Source: Symbiodinium sp. CCMP2592
Lineage: Eukaryota; Sar; Dinophyceae; Suessiales; Symbiodiniaceae
Length of the DNA stretch: 64,000 nt
NCBI GenBank assembly: GCA_905221615.1
Contig: CAJNDT010002902.1
Coordinates: 186,001-250,000 of the forward strand
Reading direction: 5' to 3'
Numbering within the stretch: position 1 is the stretch's first letter; each line of letters starts with the position of its first letter. A program made the position numbers and the translations under genes. Positions 21,622 to 30,409 of the stretch are shown piece by piece. Under the pieces are notes generated by a model that was not told the DNA's origin, made no database searches, and saw only the letters and a program-made list of their open reading frames with translations.

Positions 21622-24600
21622 ATGGCCAGGAAGATGGAGGAAATTTTCCAGGCCAATAGAGCCGCTGGACTCAGCACGGACCCAGCTGCCTCATCCAGTG
21701 CTGCATATAAGGATCAAGTTTACAGTTCATCATGTCAGCGTCTGCACCAGCTTGGTCAGCCTTGCAGGAGACGACACATGTCCCTTTCACTTAGACCTGC
21801 CATGCTCTTTGCCTTCGCCCCTCTCAGGTCCAGCCCACCAGTGGCTCCGACAGGCCAAGCTGACACAGGCGGGGATTGCTTTACTGAGTGCTCGGTGTTG
21901 CAGACCTACGCACCTAGGTCCTGGAAGCCACCTAGGTGGGTTCCCTGCTTACAAATCTTTGCTGCTTCCTCAACTGGCTATTGCCTGCAACACTTGCGGA
22001 TATCAGGCTCGTGTCTGCCGACATGTCGGACGCCCGACGGCAAGCCCGGATCCTCGCAGGTCCTCTTGCTACCCTGCTGGGGCTTTGAAAGGCCACTGCG
22101 CTCTTCCACATGTGCCTATCCAGGCCTTGAACGACCTGCGTGTACATCTACCACCATGCCGGCCGGGCTCACATGTACATGGACCTACGGTGCCTCCCCA
22201 CACCGTGATGACTATCGATGTCCTGTGACTCGAGGTATGTCAGCTGCATTGGCAACAGGTCCTTCTCTGTTGCACGTTCACTCCACAATTGGTGTTCAAT
22301 ATAGTCACCACACCTGGCAGGGGTGGCCGGATGCTTTCCTGACTGACCAACCTGAACAATGTCTGGTGTGCCTTCGTCACACCAGACCATCTGCTGGTCT
22401 TGCTTCGGTACGATGCCCACCTCCACCACCAGGAGCTGGTTTACAACCCGACGGGCTCTCAGTTCTTGTGACCGTCACTCCCAGGAGGACGATAGCTCCA
22501 TTTCGCTGTTCTTCCAGCCTGCCTCCAGGTCTGTCTTCGCCACTGGGCGCAGGCCAGAGGGTCGAGCAGGCATCACCCTGGGACTCTTACTTGCCCAACT
22601 TGTGCAGGATATCCCGGGCACGTGGCTTGCCTATCGTCTGGCGGACCCATGCTGTGAGTGGTGTCGGCTTGAGTACCGTAGATGCACACCATATGCCACC
22701 CGTATGCAACAAACCAGCACCTCGCAGGCTAACAAGATCAGATCCCGAGAGCATGACTCTGAAGTGCAGTTGCTACACAAAGCTTCCCAAACGGCACTGG
22801 ACCTGCACACTATGGATTAGCTGTGTAGACAGTCTGCTGCACCGCACACCGATGCCGATGCAAGCATTTTTGTCAACATGGACAACTAGCACTATAAGGT
22901 GCCCCTCTCACATTCTCAACACACCTGCTCTGAGCTACTCCGGTCCCAATTCCGGAGACCGACATTTTCGTACGGCTGACAACCTGTCATCTTTCAGATA
23001 CCAGCTGGTTGTCCATCTAGCCTCCGAACAGTCGGTAGGGGCGAGGGTTGTGAGCGGCTGCCACCCGCTCACGAGACCGAAACTCACCTTCGTGGTGAGG
23101 GACGGGAAGCCGTGGCAGGAGCCCAATGAACTACACTCTGCTGTGAGGGCAGTCTTGCGGGACCCCCCACAAAACCACACTATTCGCTCTGACCCAGGAG
23201 TCACTCTAGGCACTGCTTGTTCCCCTAGCCTGACCTCCTCTCTGTTTTCAGCCATCTGTTCATCGTGGGCTGGTCAAGGAGACCAGACTGCAGGCCCCTG
23301 TGGCGTGCCAAATAGCATGGACAAACTGCTGCCTGGATATGCTCCACCGCAGTCAAAGCCCCGGTATTTCTTCCTCTACAAACAGGGTCTTCCTGTTCGT
23401 CTTGTTGCCATCTGGGCTCCAGCACTTCCACACCTTACCTCTCCTGGCCTTCCTCGTATTAGGAGGCCTCCCTCTGGAGTACAACCACCAACACCTGCAA
23501 CCCGACCTACCAACACTGCCGACAGGTGTCGCCCTCCGCCAAACACTGATCGACCTAGTGAGGCCCCTGGCACGTCGACGCACTCTAAGCTGTGCCCTCG
23601 TCCTATTCTGTTTCTCTCGACTCTGTTAGCCCTCCCAAGGTCGATCTGGGGAGTGCCCTCTGCACACCCTCTGCACTCTGCAGTAGCGGGTCACTCAGGA
23701 GAACCCAGGCCGGTTGCAGCCAACCCCACTGAGTACACATTTGCAAGGAAGCGATCTTACAAACGTGCCGTACGTCGTGCTGCACAGGACCAGGCCCAGC
23801 ATACGGTTTATCGGGGCCGTGTCTGTACCCTGCAACAGCTTTGCAAAGGCTATCGGGGCCATCGGCCCGCCCCCCAGGCTGAGCGTCGTATGCAGCAGGC
23901 CGCTCTGAAAGTCTCCCAGGGTCGCTTGTTGTTCCTCTCTTGGAATGCTGGAGGATTGTCCCAGGCCCTGTGGCAGGAATTCTTATTAACACTTGAGAAT
24001 ATGCCGCCTGACGATCGTCCCCAGATCGTGTGTGTTCAAGAAACTCACTGGACGGATAAGGTGGCACCCCAATTCCCCACCGCTACGTGGGATGTGTACA
24101 CCTCCCCGACCACTGATAACAAATCTGCTGGGCTCCTGATTCTCCTCAACAAGCAGACTACCCGTAACTGCAGAATTGTCTACGCCGACCCTCAACCGGG
24201 TAGGGTGCAACACCTGAGGATACTCCATGACCAATGGGCAGTCGACCTGCTGCACATCTATCAAAAGCCGCACAACTCTCATCCACTCGCCCTGCAATCT
24301 TCCAAAACCATTCGCTTAGCTGTTTGGGAGTGCATTGGTAAGATCCTGGCGGCCCTACCTGCCCGCAACACGGTGATCATGCTTGGAGATTTTAATACCC
24401 AGATCAAGCCATGTGCTGCAGCTGGCACCAGGATTTGTTCCGGCAACAGCTCGGGAACACATCCACCTGACCAGGCACGGCTGCAGCATCTTGTCGAGGA
24501 CTTCTCCCTCCTACATCTCAACTCATGGTGCAAGGCTGCTGGCCCCACGTACCATCACAACAAAGGTGCCAGCCTCATTGACCATATTATCATGCGTTCT

Positions 24601-27519
24601 TGCCAAGCGGATGACCGTGCTCGTCAGGCCAAACCTCTCCGCCTGGGACTAGCTGCATGGAGGCTTGGTGGCTACCATTTACCACTGAAGGCCAGTATCC
24701 CGCTTCAGCGCTTCCACACTCTCAACAAACCGGTGGCACCAAAACGAGCATGGGACCATTGGGGCTTGATTCAGGTTTGCCGCTCTGCTTGGGATCCGCG
24801 AGTACAAAGTCTACGTGCTGCCGTCCAGGCATCCCTACCTGGGGTCACTGATCTTGGGCAACTACATGCTACTCTGATTCACTGTGCATCCCAATTTTTC
24901 CCGCCGCCCACAGGTCAGCATCGGCTAGCACTATGGCAGACACCACCAATGCAGGATGGTATTCGATCCATGTGGCAGGCCTACCGAGCCTGGAAGACTG
25001 CCAAAGCTCAAGATCGGCACAATCCGCTTTATGTATCCAGGTGCTATCATCACTTCAAGACGGCACACAAGGCCTTTCGTCAAGCCGGGAAAGAAGCTAA
25101 GAAGCACTGGTTCCATGGCAGGCTCCAGGAATTACAGGCTGCCGCCTCTTCGGGTGACTCCCGCAAACTTTATGCTGGCATCCGCACCCTAGCTCCCAAA
25201 TCCTCCAAGCCGAAGGTTCAACTGCGAGATTCTGGTGGTCATCTGCAGGACCCTAAGATCCAGCTACAACAGCTGGAAACGCACTATCGTAAATTATATG
25301 CTGCAGACGAGGATACCAGCATCCAGGGCCCCCAGCGGACGCCAATTCACATCGAGGTCACGGAGGCCGAAATGACCCTGGCACTTTCGCAATTGTCACC
25401 CCACAAAGCTACACCTCCAAATCTAGCCACAAACTCTTTATGGAGGCTGACCTCGGACATTGTCGCGCCTCTCTTGTGCCAATGGTGCCGGCAATGGCCT
25501 CATATACCAGAGCTATGGCGGAATGCTTGGTTGACTCTCGTTCCTAAGATTCCGCGACCACTCTCACCAAAGAATCTCAGACCAATAGGGTCACCTGAAT
25601 CCAGCGGCCGCGCATATGCTTCCATACTTCAGGCGAAACTGCGCCCCTATGCAGAGAGGTTCCTTGCGGATCAGGCACAATTTGCATATCTACCGGGTCG
25701 CAATGCTGCCCAAGCCATACATCGTGTTGCTGCTCACTGCAAGTATGTACAGGATCGCTGCTCGATCTCAACACCCACGGTTGTGGATCGTCACGCACAA
25801 CAACCGAAACCCTGCCCACATTTTGCAGGTGCACAACTCTCACTGGACTTGTCCAGCGCTTTCGACCTCATGGACTGGCGCCTGCTGGACAAGGCTTTAC
25901 TTGCATCTGCCGTTCCGGCTGAGTTAAGACACCAAATCATGTCCTGGCACTCCGAGATTTCCTACGTCCTTACCCACCTTGGGCACACTGCCAAAGTGGA
26001 GGCCCAAAGAGGACTTAGACAAGGGTGTAAACTGGCTCCGTTGCTCTGGACACTTGCCCTGGCACAGATATATCGTGAGCTCCTTGCAGAGGAGGACTCG
26101 CTCCTCACAGCCCCTTGGCTAGAGCAAAGCTCCACGATTTATGCAGATGATATACATCAAAAAGATACCGTGCAGAACACTCGTGAGCTGGACGACATGG
26201 TGTATCGCTTTAGTAAGATCCTCGATGCTCTTGCTGCCCATGGTATGGTCATCAACTCGGCCAAATCAGCACTGTTGCTGAGACACAAGGGAAGTTTCAT
26301 CAAAGGCTGGCTGCGACGACATCTCATACACAAACCTGAGGGAGACCTACTACGCTTTCGTAGCCCCCTGGGAAAGGTGTATGAAATTCCGTTGCGTGAC
26401 CATCACACGTACTTAGGCATTCGCATCTCATATCATTCCCAGGCCAAACAAGCAGTCACCTATCGGCTACAGGCTGCGAACCAGGCATGGCAAAGACTTC
26501 GTGGTGTATTGTGCTCTACCAGGCACCTTGCTCAGACACATCGTCTTAGTCTATGGAAATCCACAGTGCTTCCCACGCTGCTCTACGGCATCGCGGCATC
26601 CAACCCAGGTGCCAAGGATATCCAGCGTATGCAGCACATGATGACCAAGCGGGTCCGAGCCATCACCCGATCTTTTGCACATCTTCAGAAAGAATCCACA
26701 CACGACCTCCTGCATAGATGCTCTCTGTTCACCATCTTGGAGCATCTCCAGAGGGAAGCCGCCGCCTTGCATCGCAGCCTGACTGGCCTGAGTACCCAAA
26801 CGAGCTTCGTGACCCAAGCCCAGGTGGAAACAGCTCGAGACACAGCTGCTCTGCTACGCTTCACCTACAGGTGCAACGCCAATGGCAGGTACCTCTCGGT
26901 GACAAAGAGGGCATCACTGAACCTGCTGTACACCAGTGCCAGGAATGTCATCGGGTCTTCACCTCCTTTCGGCTACTACGTTCTCACGAGGCTAAATGGC
27001 ATGGACTCAAGACACCTGCTGCTGTCCCAGTGCCTTTTGATAGGTATGCACATGGAACAGAAGGACTTCCAACGTGCAGACATTGTGCCCATCCCTTCCG
27101 ACAATGGGACGGACTTGTCAAACACATCAAACGCAATCGGTGCCAGGTACTCCGTAGACTTGCCACAAAATCTCCTGCTGATGCCCAACCCTTGGCTCCG
27201 AGATCAAGTGAACCCGATCCTTTACCAGTCCTTGCATCGGTCACCCTGCCACCTCAGGCCTCCTCTCAGGAGACCCACATCCTCCAAGAGGCTCAGGCTG
27301 CTACGCCTACTACTATTCCTGACGTTATACCTGAACCCCCTGTCACAGATGCTCCACTGCAGGACAGCTCCACTACACCGAGCCATGAGGCTGTTCCCCT
27401 TCATCAGCAATCTCATGTTCTCGCAGCGCTACGTGCACGCAGGTGGACTGACCTCCTTGAGAAGCCGGAGATCCAATCGTATCTCCAGCACCACTGCCCG
27501 CTGTGTTACCAGTGGCTAG
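21622..27519 (+). CDS. Endonuclease-reverse transcriptase ORF of the LINE
   Basis: The frame is open from inside the microsatellite to a TAG at 27517-27519. The first ATG inside the element is at 21622 (MARKMEEIFQANRAAGL). Residues encoded at about 23922-24650 form an exonuclease-endonuclease-phosphatase domain: FLSWNAGGLS, CVQETHW, IMLGDFNTQ and SLIDHIIM give the Asn, Glu, Asp-Asn and Asp-His catalytic motifs. Reverse transcriptase follows at about 25,500-26,450: LVPKIPRPLSPKNLRPI, LSLDLSSAFDLMDW, RGLRQGCKLAPLLWTLAL and the YADD active site (TIYADDIHQKD, at 26,140). After about 26,870 the likely coding frame shifts to the zinc-finger frame, so the last 200 codons are probably non-coding here. 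The region before 23.9 kb is open in this frame but has protein-like pieces in the other two. Confidence 0.8.
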   Translation: MARKMEEIFQANRAAGLSTDPAASSSAAYKDQVYSSSCQRLHQLGQPCRRRHMSLSLRPAMLFAFAPLRSSPPVAPTGQADTGGDCFTECSVLQTYAPRSWKPPRWVPCLQIFAASSTGYCLQHLRISGSCLPTCRTPDGKPGSSQVLLLPCWGFERPLRSSTCAYPGLERPACTSTTMPAGLTCTWTYGASPHRDDYRCPVTRGMSAALATGPSLLHVHSTIGVQYSHHTWQGWPDAFLTDQPEQCLVCLRHTRPSAGLASVRCPPPPPGAGLQPDGLSVLVTVTPRRTIAPFRCSSSLPPGLSSPLGAGQRVEQASPWDSYLPNLCRISRARGLPIVWRTHAVSGVGLSTVDAHHMPPVCNKPAPRRLTRSDPESMTLKCSCYTKLPKRHWTCTLWISCVDSLLHRTPMPMQAFLSTWTTSTIRCPSHILNTPALSYSGPNSGDRHFRTADNLSSFRYQLVVHLASEQSVGARVVSGCHPLTRPKLTFVVRDGKPWQEPNELHSAVRAVLRDPPQNHTIRSDPGVTLGTACSPSLTSSLFSAICSSWAGQGDQTAGPCGVPNSMDKLLPGYAPPQSKPRYFFLYKQGLPVRLVAIWAPALPHLTSPGLPRIRRPPSGVQPPTPATRPTNTADRCRPPPNTDRPSEAPGTSTHSKLCPRPILFLSTLLALPRSIWGVPSAHPLHSAVAGHSGEPRPVAANPTEYTFARKRSYKRAVRRAAQDQAQHTVYRGRVCTLQQLCKGYRGHRPAPQAERRMQQAALKVSQGRLLFLSWNAGGLSQALWQEFLLTLENMPPDDRPQIVCVQETHWTDKVAPQFPTATWDVYTSPTTDNKSAGLLILLNKQTTRNCRIVYADPQPGRVQHLRILHDQWAVDLLHIYQKPHNSHPLALQSSKTIRLAVWECIGKILAALPARNTVIMLGDFNTQIKPCAAAGTRICSGNSSGTHPPDQARLQHLVEDFSLLHLNSWCKAAGPTYHHNKGASLIDHIIMRSCQADDRARQAKPLRLGLAAWRLGGYHLPLKASIPLQRFHTLNKPVAPKRAWDHWGLIQVCRSAWDPRVQSLRAAVQASLPGVTDLGQLHATLIHCASQFFPPPTGQHRLALWQTPPMQDGIRSMWQAYRAWKTAKAQDRHNPLYVSRCYHHFKTAHKAFRQAGKEAKKHWFHGRLQELQAAASSGDSRKLYAGIRTLAPKSSKPKVQLRDSGGHLQDPKIQLQQLETHYRKLYAADEDTSIQGPQRTPIHIEVTEAEMTLALSQLSPHKATPPNLATNSLWRLTSDIVAPLLCQWCRQWPHIPELWRNAWLTLVPKIPRPLSPKNLRPIGSPESSGRAYASILQAKLRPYAERFLADQAQFAYLPGRNAAQAIHRVAAHCKYVQDRCSISTPTVVDRHAQQPKPCPHFAGAQLSLDLSSAFDLMDWRLLDKALLASAVPAELRHQIMSWHSEISYVLTHLGHTAKVEAQRGLRQGCKLAPLLWTLALAQIYRELLAEEDSLLTAPWLEQSSTIYADDIHQKDTVQNTRELDDMVYRFSKILDALAAHGMVINSAKSALLLRHKGSFIKGWLRRHLIHKPEGDLLRFRSPLGKVYEIPLRDHHTYLGIRISYHSQAKQAVTYRLQAANQAWQRLRGVLCSTRHLAQTHRLSLWKSTVLPTLLYGIAASNPGAKDIQRMQHMMTKRVRAITRSFAHLQKESTHDLLHRCSLFTILEHLQREAAALHRSLTGLSTQTSFVTQAQVETARDTAALLRFTYRCNANGRYLSVTKRASLNLLYTSARNVIGSSPPFGYYVLTRLNGMDSRHLLLSQCLLIGMHMEQKDFQRADIVPIPSDNGTDLSNTSNAIGARYSVDLPQNLLLMPNPWLRDQVNPILYQSLHRSPCHLRPPLRRPTSSKRLRLLRLLLFLTLYLNPLSQMLHCRTAPLHRAMRLFPFISNLMFSQRYVHAGGLTSLRSRRSNRISSTTARCVTSG

Positions 27520-29561
27520 CCACTCCTACCAGCATCAAGTATCATCTCACCATGCAACATCCAGAGTGGAAAGACTGCCAACCTGCGACTCTCAAGCTCC
27601 TTACTGGTTTCCGCCGACATACTGTAGTTCCATGTCGATACTGTCATCAGCGAAACATCAACAAAGATCGACATTGGAAACAGTGTCATGTTCTGCATAT
27701 CTGTGCATTTCTAGCAGCGCATCATGACGCTCACCGCGGATCCCATGGAGCTGGACGAACAGGAGAGGCAATTTTGGGCCCAGGCTGGTCCGGTCAAGCG
27801 GGAACAGGAACCGAGAAGAGATATGCTGCAACAAGCCGAGCAATCCAAGAGGCAGCGTCTGGCACCGCAGGACCGGAACAAGGGCAAGGGCAAGGGTACC
27901 AAGGGCAAAGGCAAGGGAAAGCAGGGCCTACCAAGTCCACCAAGTGCACACCCGACCATGGGTTACACAAATGGTTTCGGAAGCCATCCACCCAATCCAT
28001 GGACACAGACACAGGACCTGCAGCCACTGGGAAGTCAGGATCCAGAATGGATGGAGTACAGGATGAACCGACTGTCTCAGCTGGTCCTTCGTCAGGAGCA
28101 AATCATCTCAGCCATCCGTCAGGATCTGGTCCTCTACCTCTTTGTACGATCTGGACCAGAAGGGATGGTGCCAGTTCTATGCGAAGCAGCGGAGAAGTGG
28201 AGGAAGATGAAAGAGGAAGAACCCGAGAAGATCACTTACTCCCTCAAACTCATGCTCTTCAAGCAACTGCTCATCACCTTACATCAGAGGTTGACCAACA
28301 TGATCGCGGACGAGGATGCTCTCGCCAAAGCCAAGAACCTGAACTGGATCGACGATCAGAAACATTGGAAACATCTCACATGGAATCCCTCCAAACAATG
28401 TCTGGAAGTAGACAACTCAGTGAGGCCAATACCGGCGGAGGATCTGTTGGCCCAACTGGTTCAGATGAGGAAGGCTGTTACGGAGGAGACCCTGGTGAGG
28501 TTCAAGTCCATGCGGAAGCTCACCACGGAGGTGACCTCCGACTGGATCCAATTCCAGATCTGCTTGTCACTTCGCCCAGAGGGGGGAGCCATGTGGAGTA
28601 CGCTGAACCAGTGGATCGGTCAAGCATCGTGGCACACACTGGGATGCAGGCTCCGTCGCGATCGACCGAACTACGACACCCTGGTCCAGGAAGTGTGGCA
28701 GCATCAGATGCCATACTGAGTGTGCGCCCTAGTCTCAAGGCCGTTCTTCGATTGATCTTCCACAATCCATCGAATTTGTGCTACCTACACTCTACCATCT
28801 ATGCCCTTCTGTGGACAATCCTTCAGGCCAGGCTACACGATGCCTATATCTCGCCTCCACCGCAGGCTCTTACCATGCTGTGTCCACCAATCACTGATTC
28901 GCCCAATTGTCCCATTCAGGTGCTCCATTCGGTACCGTGGCTTATGCTGCTGCAAGCTTGGCCTTCTGTAAACCGTCAGCATGATGCAGCTGAGCTGATA
29001 CAATACCTCTTACCCAGGTTTTCGCATAGTGGGTTCAATGGTGGCTGGGAGGCCAGAAACTTTGCACCTGGAGGTATTGCCACTCTTGATACGGGGCCTA
29101 CCCAAGCTCCAATAGCGATTGTGCTACCGGCAGGTCCAAGCTTGGAGCTTCAGGCAGCCATTGATGGGTGGAGTGCTCAGGTCACAGCCCGTTATGCACT
29201 GCTGACCCCGTCTCCCATGCTCTGCATACAACTTCAGCGATTCACGAATGCCGAGGGAGTCATGCGCAGGGACACCAGACCACTGGCTATGGCCTCGACT
29301 ACAGTTCGTATGCCACTCTTTGCAGGGCTGCACACTATGCAAGTTCGCTATGTTCACTACCAGGTCGTCGCTGTACAGCTTCACTACGGGGCCACTCCTG
29401 ATATGGGGCATTACAGAACTATCCTACGAGGACAGCCGCTGTTTGGTGCAGAAAAATGGTGGATCACTGATGACTCCTGCACAGCAAAGTCAATTGGCAC
29501 AGAACATGATGGCAACATATATATAGTGTGGCTACGTCAGGTACTTCCTCCTGGTGCCTGA
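26718..29561 (+). CDS. Zinc-finger and ubiquitin-specific-protease-like (C19) ORF of the LINE
   Basis: A frame open for 947 codons. Its N-terminal part has Cys/His fingers: CQECHRVFTSFRLLRSH (26,930), CRHCAHPFRQWDGLVKH (27,080), CPLCYQWLATPTSIKYH (27,495) and CRYCHQRNINKDRHWKQC (27,630). The C-terminal part (28,720-29,558) shows the USP boxes in order: Cys box NPSNLCYLHSTIYALLW, QQD-like box RQHDAAELIQYLL, strand LCIQLQRF, His box YQVVAVQLHYG then GHYRTIL, WWITDDS with the Asp, and IYIVWLRQ. Catalytic Cys, His and Asp are all present, so it could be an active deubiquitinase-like protease. The middle (27,724-28,719) is polar, low in structure, and overlaps another ORF. Initiation is unclear: the first ATG at 26718 lies in reverse-transcriptase sequence, so a frameshift from the upstream ORF is an option. 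Confidence 0.7.
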   Translation: MLSVHHLGASPEGSRRLASQPDWPEYPNELRDPSPGGNSSRHSCSATLHLQVQRQWQVPLGDKEGITEPAVHQCQECHRVFTSFRLLRSHEAKWHGLKTPAAVPVPFDRYAHGTEGLPTCRHCAHPFRQWDGLVKHIKRNRCQVLRRLATKSPADAQPLAPRSSEPDPLPVLASVTLPPQASSQETHILQEAQAATPTTIPDVIPEPPVTDAPLQDSSTTPSHEAVPLHQQSHVLAALRARRWTDLLEKPEIQSYLQHHCPLCYQWLATPTSIKYHLTMQHPEWKDCQPATLKLLTGFRRHTVVPCRYCHQRNINKDRHWKQCHVLHICAFLAAHHDAHRGSHGAGRTGEAILGPGWSGQAGTGTEKRYAATSRAIQEAASGTAGPEQGQGQGYQGQRQGKAGPTKSTKCTPDHGLHKWFRKPSTQSMDTDTGPAATGKSGSRMDGVQDEPTVSAGPSSGANHLSHPSGSGPLPLCTIWTRRDGASSMRSSGEVEEDERGRTREDHLLPQTHALQATAHHLTSEVDQHDRGRGCSRQSQEPELDRRSETLETSHMESLQTMSGSRQLSEANTGGGSVGPTGSDEEGCYGGDPGEVQVHAEAHHGGDLRLDPIPDLLVTSPRGGSHVEYAEPVDRSSIVAHTGMQAPSRSTELRHPGPGSVAASDAILSVRPSLKAVLRLIFHNPSNLCYLHSTIYALLWTILQARLHDAYISPPPQALTMLCPPITDSPNCPIQVLHSVPWLMLLQAWPSVNRQHDAAELIQYLLPRFSHSGFNGGWEARNFAPGGIATLDTGPTQAPIAIVLPAGPSLELQAAIDGWSAQVTARYALLTPSPMLCIQLQRFTNAEGVMRRDTRPLAMASTTVRMPLFAGLHTMQVRYVHYQVVAVQLHYGATPDMGHYRTILRGQPLFGAEKWWITDDSCTAKSIGTEHDGNIYIVWLRQVLPPGA
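27724..28719 (+). CDS. Nested ORF of the LINE, unknown function
   Basis: A 331-residue frame with its own ATG and a TGA stop, one frame away from the zinc-finger/USP ORF that spans it. It begins MTLTADPMELDEQERQFWAQ, has a Lys/Gly repeat (NKGKGKGTKGKGKGKQG) typical of nucleic-acid-binding tails, and then a helical region (QLVLRQEQIISAIRQDLVLY, LMLFKQLLITLHQRLTNMIA) that looks globular. A stop in this frame shortly before the ATG supports separate initiation. It may be a nucleic-acid-binding accessory protein, but I recognise no family. The alternative is that it was joined to its neighbours before frameshifts. Confidence 0.55.
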   Translation: MTLTADPMELDEQERQFWAQAGPVKREQEPRRDMLQQAEQSKRQRLAPQDRNKGKGKGTKGKGKGKQGLPSPPSAHPTMGYTNGFGSHPPNPWTQTQDLQPLGSQDPEWMEYRMNRLSQLVLRQEQIISAIRQDLVLYLFVRSGPEGMVPVLCEAAEKWRKMKEEEPEKITYSLKLMLFKQLLITLHQRLTNMIADEDALAKAKNLNWIDDQKHWKHLTWNPSKQCLEVDNSVRPIPAEDLLAQLVQMRKAVTEETLVRFKSMRKLTTEVTSDWIQFQICLSLRPEGGAMWSTLNQWIGQASWHTLGCRLRRDRPNYDTLVQEVWQHQMPY

Positions 29562-29696
29562 CGCTGAGCAAGTGTAGTCTTAGTGGATGGAGCTGGCACT
29601 GCCCTCCAGAACCCAACAGAGGTTCCGATACCCCGAATACCGGGCTATCGTCAGCTCGCTAGGCGAATCCGGACACTTCGCTGCGTGGTGAATGAA

Positions 29697-29709
29697 TGCT
29701 ACTATTACT
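29697..29709 (+). repeat. Right copy of presumed target-site duplication
   Basis: TGCTACTATTACT, identical to 21578-21590, directly after the 3' end of the element. Confidence 0.6.
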
Positions 29710-29775
29710 ACTACTGCTACTACTACTATAGCAATACCGACAGCGATTTTAATAGTACTAGTAATGGTAATAGTG

Positions 29776-29827
<52 letters not shown>

Positions 29828-29906
29828 TAGTAGTAGTTGTAGTAGTAGTAGTAGTAGTAAAAAAAAAACAGTAATAGTAATAGTACTATTAGTACTAATA
29901 CTACTG
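29697..29906. repeat. TAC array followed by TAG array
   Basis: (TAC)n-type units to about 29,730, mixed sequence, then (TAG/GTA)n from about 29,775 to 29,858, an A run, then more TAG/TAC units. TAC and GTA are complementary, so the two halves can pair. Confidence 0.9.
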
Positions 29907-29909
29907 TAG

Positions 29910-30400
29910 TGTTGCGACTAGTATCCTATTCCTATTCCTAATAGTAGGGGAACACGAAAGGGAACAACTTGAAAAAATAAAAACTACCGAACCAAATGAA
30001 AAAACTCCCGATATGTGGCGACCGCTCTGTACCTGCGCTGTCCACAACAGTGCATCCATACACCGTCTGGGGCTGCCACCGAGCAACGGAAAGCCTTCGC
30101 TGCTCAGGTGCGCCTTCCAGGAACGAGGCAGGAATTTCAACAAGCCTCGTGCGTTGTTGCAGCTCTGAGTCTTCAGCCCGAATCTGGTGAAGCCTTCCGG
30201 TGAGGATTTCCACCTGCATGCATGGTATGCCCGTGGTTCAAACAGAGCTGGCCAAACGGGGGTAAGTCGCAGCACTTGCACGGCTACGGAACATGCAGAC
30301 ACTTGCACAACTCTGCCACATCATTTTGTTGATTCCACCCGGGACGAAACGTCGCGGGTATTGTTCACTCCAGATCCACATCGGCCTTTGTTGTTCAATT
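29910..30400. other. No recognised gene
   Basis: Open frames on both strands are short and lack motifs. The region separates the microsatellite from the coiled-coil gene on the right. Confidence 0.5.
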
Positions 30401-30409
30401 GCATCGTAC

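Larger units (their letters stand above)
21591..29696 (+). mobile_element. Non-LTR retrotransposon (APE-type LINE) with zinc fingers and a USP-like domain
   Basis: An 8.1-kb plus-strand element. In order it carries a poorly resolved ORF1-like region (21.6-23.9 kb), an APE-type endonuclease (23.92-24.65 kb), a reverse transcriptase (25.5-26.45 kb), a zinc-finger region (26.9-27.7 kb), a nested ORF (27.72-28.72 kb) and a USP-like protease domain (28.72-29.56 kb). It ends in GGTGAATGAA, perhaps a short (TGAA) tail. No LTRs or terminal inverted repeats were seen. The same 13-bp sequence on both sides and microsatellite outside both ends argue for insertion by target-primed reverse transcription into a TAC array. 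Long undisturbed frames suggest a fairly recent insertion. The clade was not determined. Confidence 0.85.

Noticed and set aside
27222-28027. Minus-strand ORFs across the LINE 3' half
   Set aside because: Antisense shadows of the zinc-finger and nested ORFs, without motifs.
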